Below, one piece after another: positions 12,748 through 14,116 of a DNA stretch of 14,116 nt (the stretch's first letter is position 1; every line of letters starts with the position of its first letter). Under the pieces are notes generated by a model. The model was not told the origin of the DNA and searched no databases. It saw nothing but the letters and a program-made list of their open reading frames with translations. This DNA is from JALCLA01 sp965653565 (GTDB taxonomy: Bacteria > Pseudomonadota > Gammaproteobacteria > Xanthomonadales > Xanthomonadaceae), in contig CBFHAI010000083.1 in assembly GCA_965653565.1 (NCBI GenBank), positions 1 to 14,116 on the forward strand. Direction: 5' to 3'. Both the position numbers and the translations under genes were made by a program.

Positions 12748-14013
12748 GTGGATAGCCCGGTTCCCGCCCCCATCGTTCCCGCGCGCCGCGCGGCGCTCGC
12801 CTTCATTTTCTTCACCGTGCTGCTCGATGTCCTGTCGTTCGGGCTGATCATTCCGGTGTTGCCGCATCTGCTCAAGCAGTTCGTCGGCGGCCAGGTATCG
12901 GTGGCCACACAATGGCACGGCGCCTTCGCTACCGCCTTCATGGCGATGCAGTTCTTCATGACGCCGATTCAGGGCGCGCTGTCGGATCGCTTCGGCCGCC
13001 GCCCGGTGATCCTGGTATCGAACCTCGGCCTGGCGATCGATTTTCTGATCATGGCGCTGGCGCAGACGCTGCCGCTGCTGTTCATCGGCCGCCTGTTGTC
13101 GGGCATGACCTCGGCCAGCTTCGCCACCGCCAACGCCTACATCGCCGACGTCACACCACCGGCGCAACGCGCGGCGGCGTTCGGCAAACTCGGCATGGCG
13201 TTCGGACTGGGTTTCACGCTGGCGCCGGTGTTCGGCGCATGGCTCGGCGAAATCGGATTGCGCATTCCGTTCTTCGTCGCGGCCGGCTTGTGCTTCGCCA
13301 ACTTCTGCTACGGCTTCTTCGTGCTGCCCGAATCGCTGCCGCCGGAACGGCGCGCGCCGTTCCAATGGTCGCGCGCCAATCCGCTCGGCTCGCTGAAATT
13401 GCTGCGCAGCCATCCGGAATTGTTCGGACTGGCGGCGGTGACTTTCCTGATGGGGCTGGCGCACCTGGTCTATCCGACCACCTTCGTGCTGTACGCCGAT
13501 TACCGTTTCGGCTGGGGCCTGCAGATGGTCGGCTGGACGTTGCTGATCGTCGGCGTGTTCTCGATCATCGTGCAGGGCTTCCTGGTCGGCCGCATCGTGC
13601 GCTGGCTGGGCGAGCGCCGTGCGCTGCTGTTCGGATTGATCTGCGGCACGCTGGGTTTCGCGCTGTACGGCCTGGCGCCGACCGGTTACTGGTTCTGGGC
13701 CGCGATGCCGATCGCCGCCTTGTGGGCAGTGGGCAATCCGGCCGCCCAGGCGCTGATGACGCAGCACGTGACGCCGCAAGAGCAGGGCCGCCTGCAAGGC
13801 GCGCTCGGCAGCCTGAACAGCATCGCCGGCATCCTCGGGCCGACCTTGTTCACCCAGACCCTGGCGACGGTCGCGCACGATCACGTCGAGAACTTCTGGG
13901 CTGGCGCCACCTTCTGGCTCGCCGCGGCGATGGTCGGGATCGCGGCTTTCGTTGCCTGGCGGACTACGCGGCACTGGCGTGAGCCGGCGGCGGTCGCGGT
14001 CGCGCAGGAGTAG
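12748..14013 (+). CDS. MFS efflux transporter, TCR/Tet (DHA1) type
   Basis: A 421-aa inner-membrane drug:proton antiporter-like protein of the major facilitator superfamily with about twelve helices. The opening helix carries LDVLSFGLIIPVLP, close to the TetA pattern, and motif A is GALSDRFGRRPV between helices 2 and 3. GFTLAPVFGAWLG resembles antiporter motif C, and EQGRLQGALGSLNSIAGILGP is typical of Tet-like members. Chromosomal proteins of this type are usually annotated as TCR/Tet family MFS transporters. Tetracycline resistance cannot be concluded. The start is GTG 12748, which begins the family N-terminus, with a weak ribosome site. No regulator of the tetR kind is nearby. Confidence 0.93.
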   Translation: MDSPVPAPIVPARRAALAFIFFTVLLDVLSFGLIIPVLPHLLKQFVGGQVSVATQWHGAFATAFMAMQFFMTPIQGALSDRFGRRPVILVSNLGLAIDFLIMALAQTLPLLFIGRLLSGMTSASFATANAYIADVTPPAQRAAAFGKLGMAFGLGFTLAPVFGAWLGEIGLRIPFFVAAGLCFANFCYGFFVLPESLPPERRAPFQWSRANPLGSLKLLRSHPELFGLAAVTFLMGLAHLVYPTTFVLYADYRFGWGLQMVGWTLLIVGVFSIIVQGFLVGRIVRWLGERRALLFGLICGTLGFALYGLAPTGYWFWAAMPIAALWAVGNPAAQALMTQHVTPQEQGRLQGALGSLNSIAGILGPTLFTQTLATVAHDHVENFWAGATFWLAAAMVGIAAFVAWRTTRHWREPAAVAVAQE

Positions 14014-14023
14014 ACGAGGTGTC

Positions 14024-14086
14024 CGGGAATCGGGAATCGGGAGAAGAGCGCGGCGCCGGTGTCTAACTCCCGATTCCCGATTCCCG
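14024..14086. terminator. 20-bp inverted repeat after the MFS gene, possible terminator
   Basis: The bases at 14024-14043 are the exact reverse complement of those at 14067-14086, with a 23-nt spacer. Each arm is made of about three heptamers (CGGGAAT on the left, ATTCCCG on the right). It begins 10 nt after the MFS stop, so an RNA hairpin here could stop or protect that transcript. There is no T-run directly after it. Termination is inference, while the inverted repeat is certain. Confidence 0.5.
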
Positions 14087-14116
14087 ATTCCCGATTCCCG
14101 ATTCCCGATTCCCGAT
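14068..14116. repeat. Tandem heptamer array (TCCCGAT)7, reaching the window edge
   Basis: Seven exact copies of TCCCGAT run from 14068 to the last base of the window. Two more copies in inverted orientation lie at 14024-14037. The array is probably cut by the window edge, so the true copy number is unknown. Heptamer arrays of the ATTCCCG kind are common between genes in Xanthomonadales and vary in copy number between strains. Confidence 0.95.

Noticed and set aside
11127..12755. 542-codon open frame on the plus strand
   Set aside because: It is antisense to the membrane protein. The minus-strand reading has convincing helices and a ribosome site, while this one is Arg/His/Gln-rich.
12526..13974. 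482-codon open frame on the minus strand
   Set aside because: It is antisense to the MFS transporter, whose motifs are unmistakable.
12748..14013. Acquired tetracycline-resistance gene
   Set aside because: Family membership is clear, but no tetR partner or mobile-element context is present and base use matches the neighbours, so resistance cannot be claimed.
14024..14116. CRISPR array
   Set aside because: The unit is a 7-bp tandem repeat without spacers, and no cas genes are present.

Overview
This GC-rich window looks like chromosomal DNA from a gammaproteobacterium, most likely of the Xanthomonadales/Lysobacterales (Xanthomonadaceae or Rhodanobacteraceae). Three things point there: the PhhA sequence resembles Xanthomonas PhhA from its first residues, phhA is divergent from an Lrp/AsnC regulator, and short dispersed heptamer repeats containing ATTCCCG lie between genes. 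The genus cannot be fixed by reading alone. I see no prophage, insertion sequence, CRISPR array, rRNA or tRNA. This is core-type housekeeping and envelope DNA with repeat clusters at both ends.

Layout: (1) 1-209 holds no gene but has several short repeats and palindromes. (2) 210-1097 (-) is phenylalanine 4-hydroxylase, divergent from an Lrp/AsnC-family regulator at 1203-1694 (+) across a 105-bp spacer. (3) 1860-3398 (+) is an exported protein with a LolA/LolB-like N-terminal half and a TolB-like PD40 propeller half. (4) 3395-5926 (-) is a probable three-gene operon, read from right to left: a TerC-family membrane protein, a rhomboid protease and a YjdF/DUF2238 membrane protein. It is preceded by a clear yybP-ykoY manganese riboswitch (aptamer 6001-6095, expression platform 5927-6000). 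(5) 6383-10396 (+) is a complete Mla phospholipid transport locus, mlaF-E-D-C-B followed by mlaA. (6) 10482-11117 (+) is folE, GTP cyclohydrolase I. (7) 11124-12599 (-) is an unrecognised three-helix membrane protein, convergent with folE. (8) 12748-14013 (+) is a TCR/Tet-type MFS efflux transporter, followed by a 20-bp inverted repeat that runs into a tandem heptamer array reaching the window edge.

How the genes work together: MlaA (outer membrane), MlaC (periplasm) and MlaFEDB (inner membrane) make up the whole lipid-asymmetry pathway, all encoded here with overlapping or closely spaced frames. PhhA needs a reduced pterin cofactor, and FolE makes the first pterin intermediate from GTP, so the two share a pathway although they are about 9 kb apart. 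The most notable regulatory feature is the manganese riboswitch. TerC/Alx-family proteins are established targets of this RNA class. If the transcript continues, the switch would also place a rhomboid protease and a YjdF-like protein under manganese control, which is inference.
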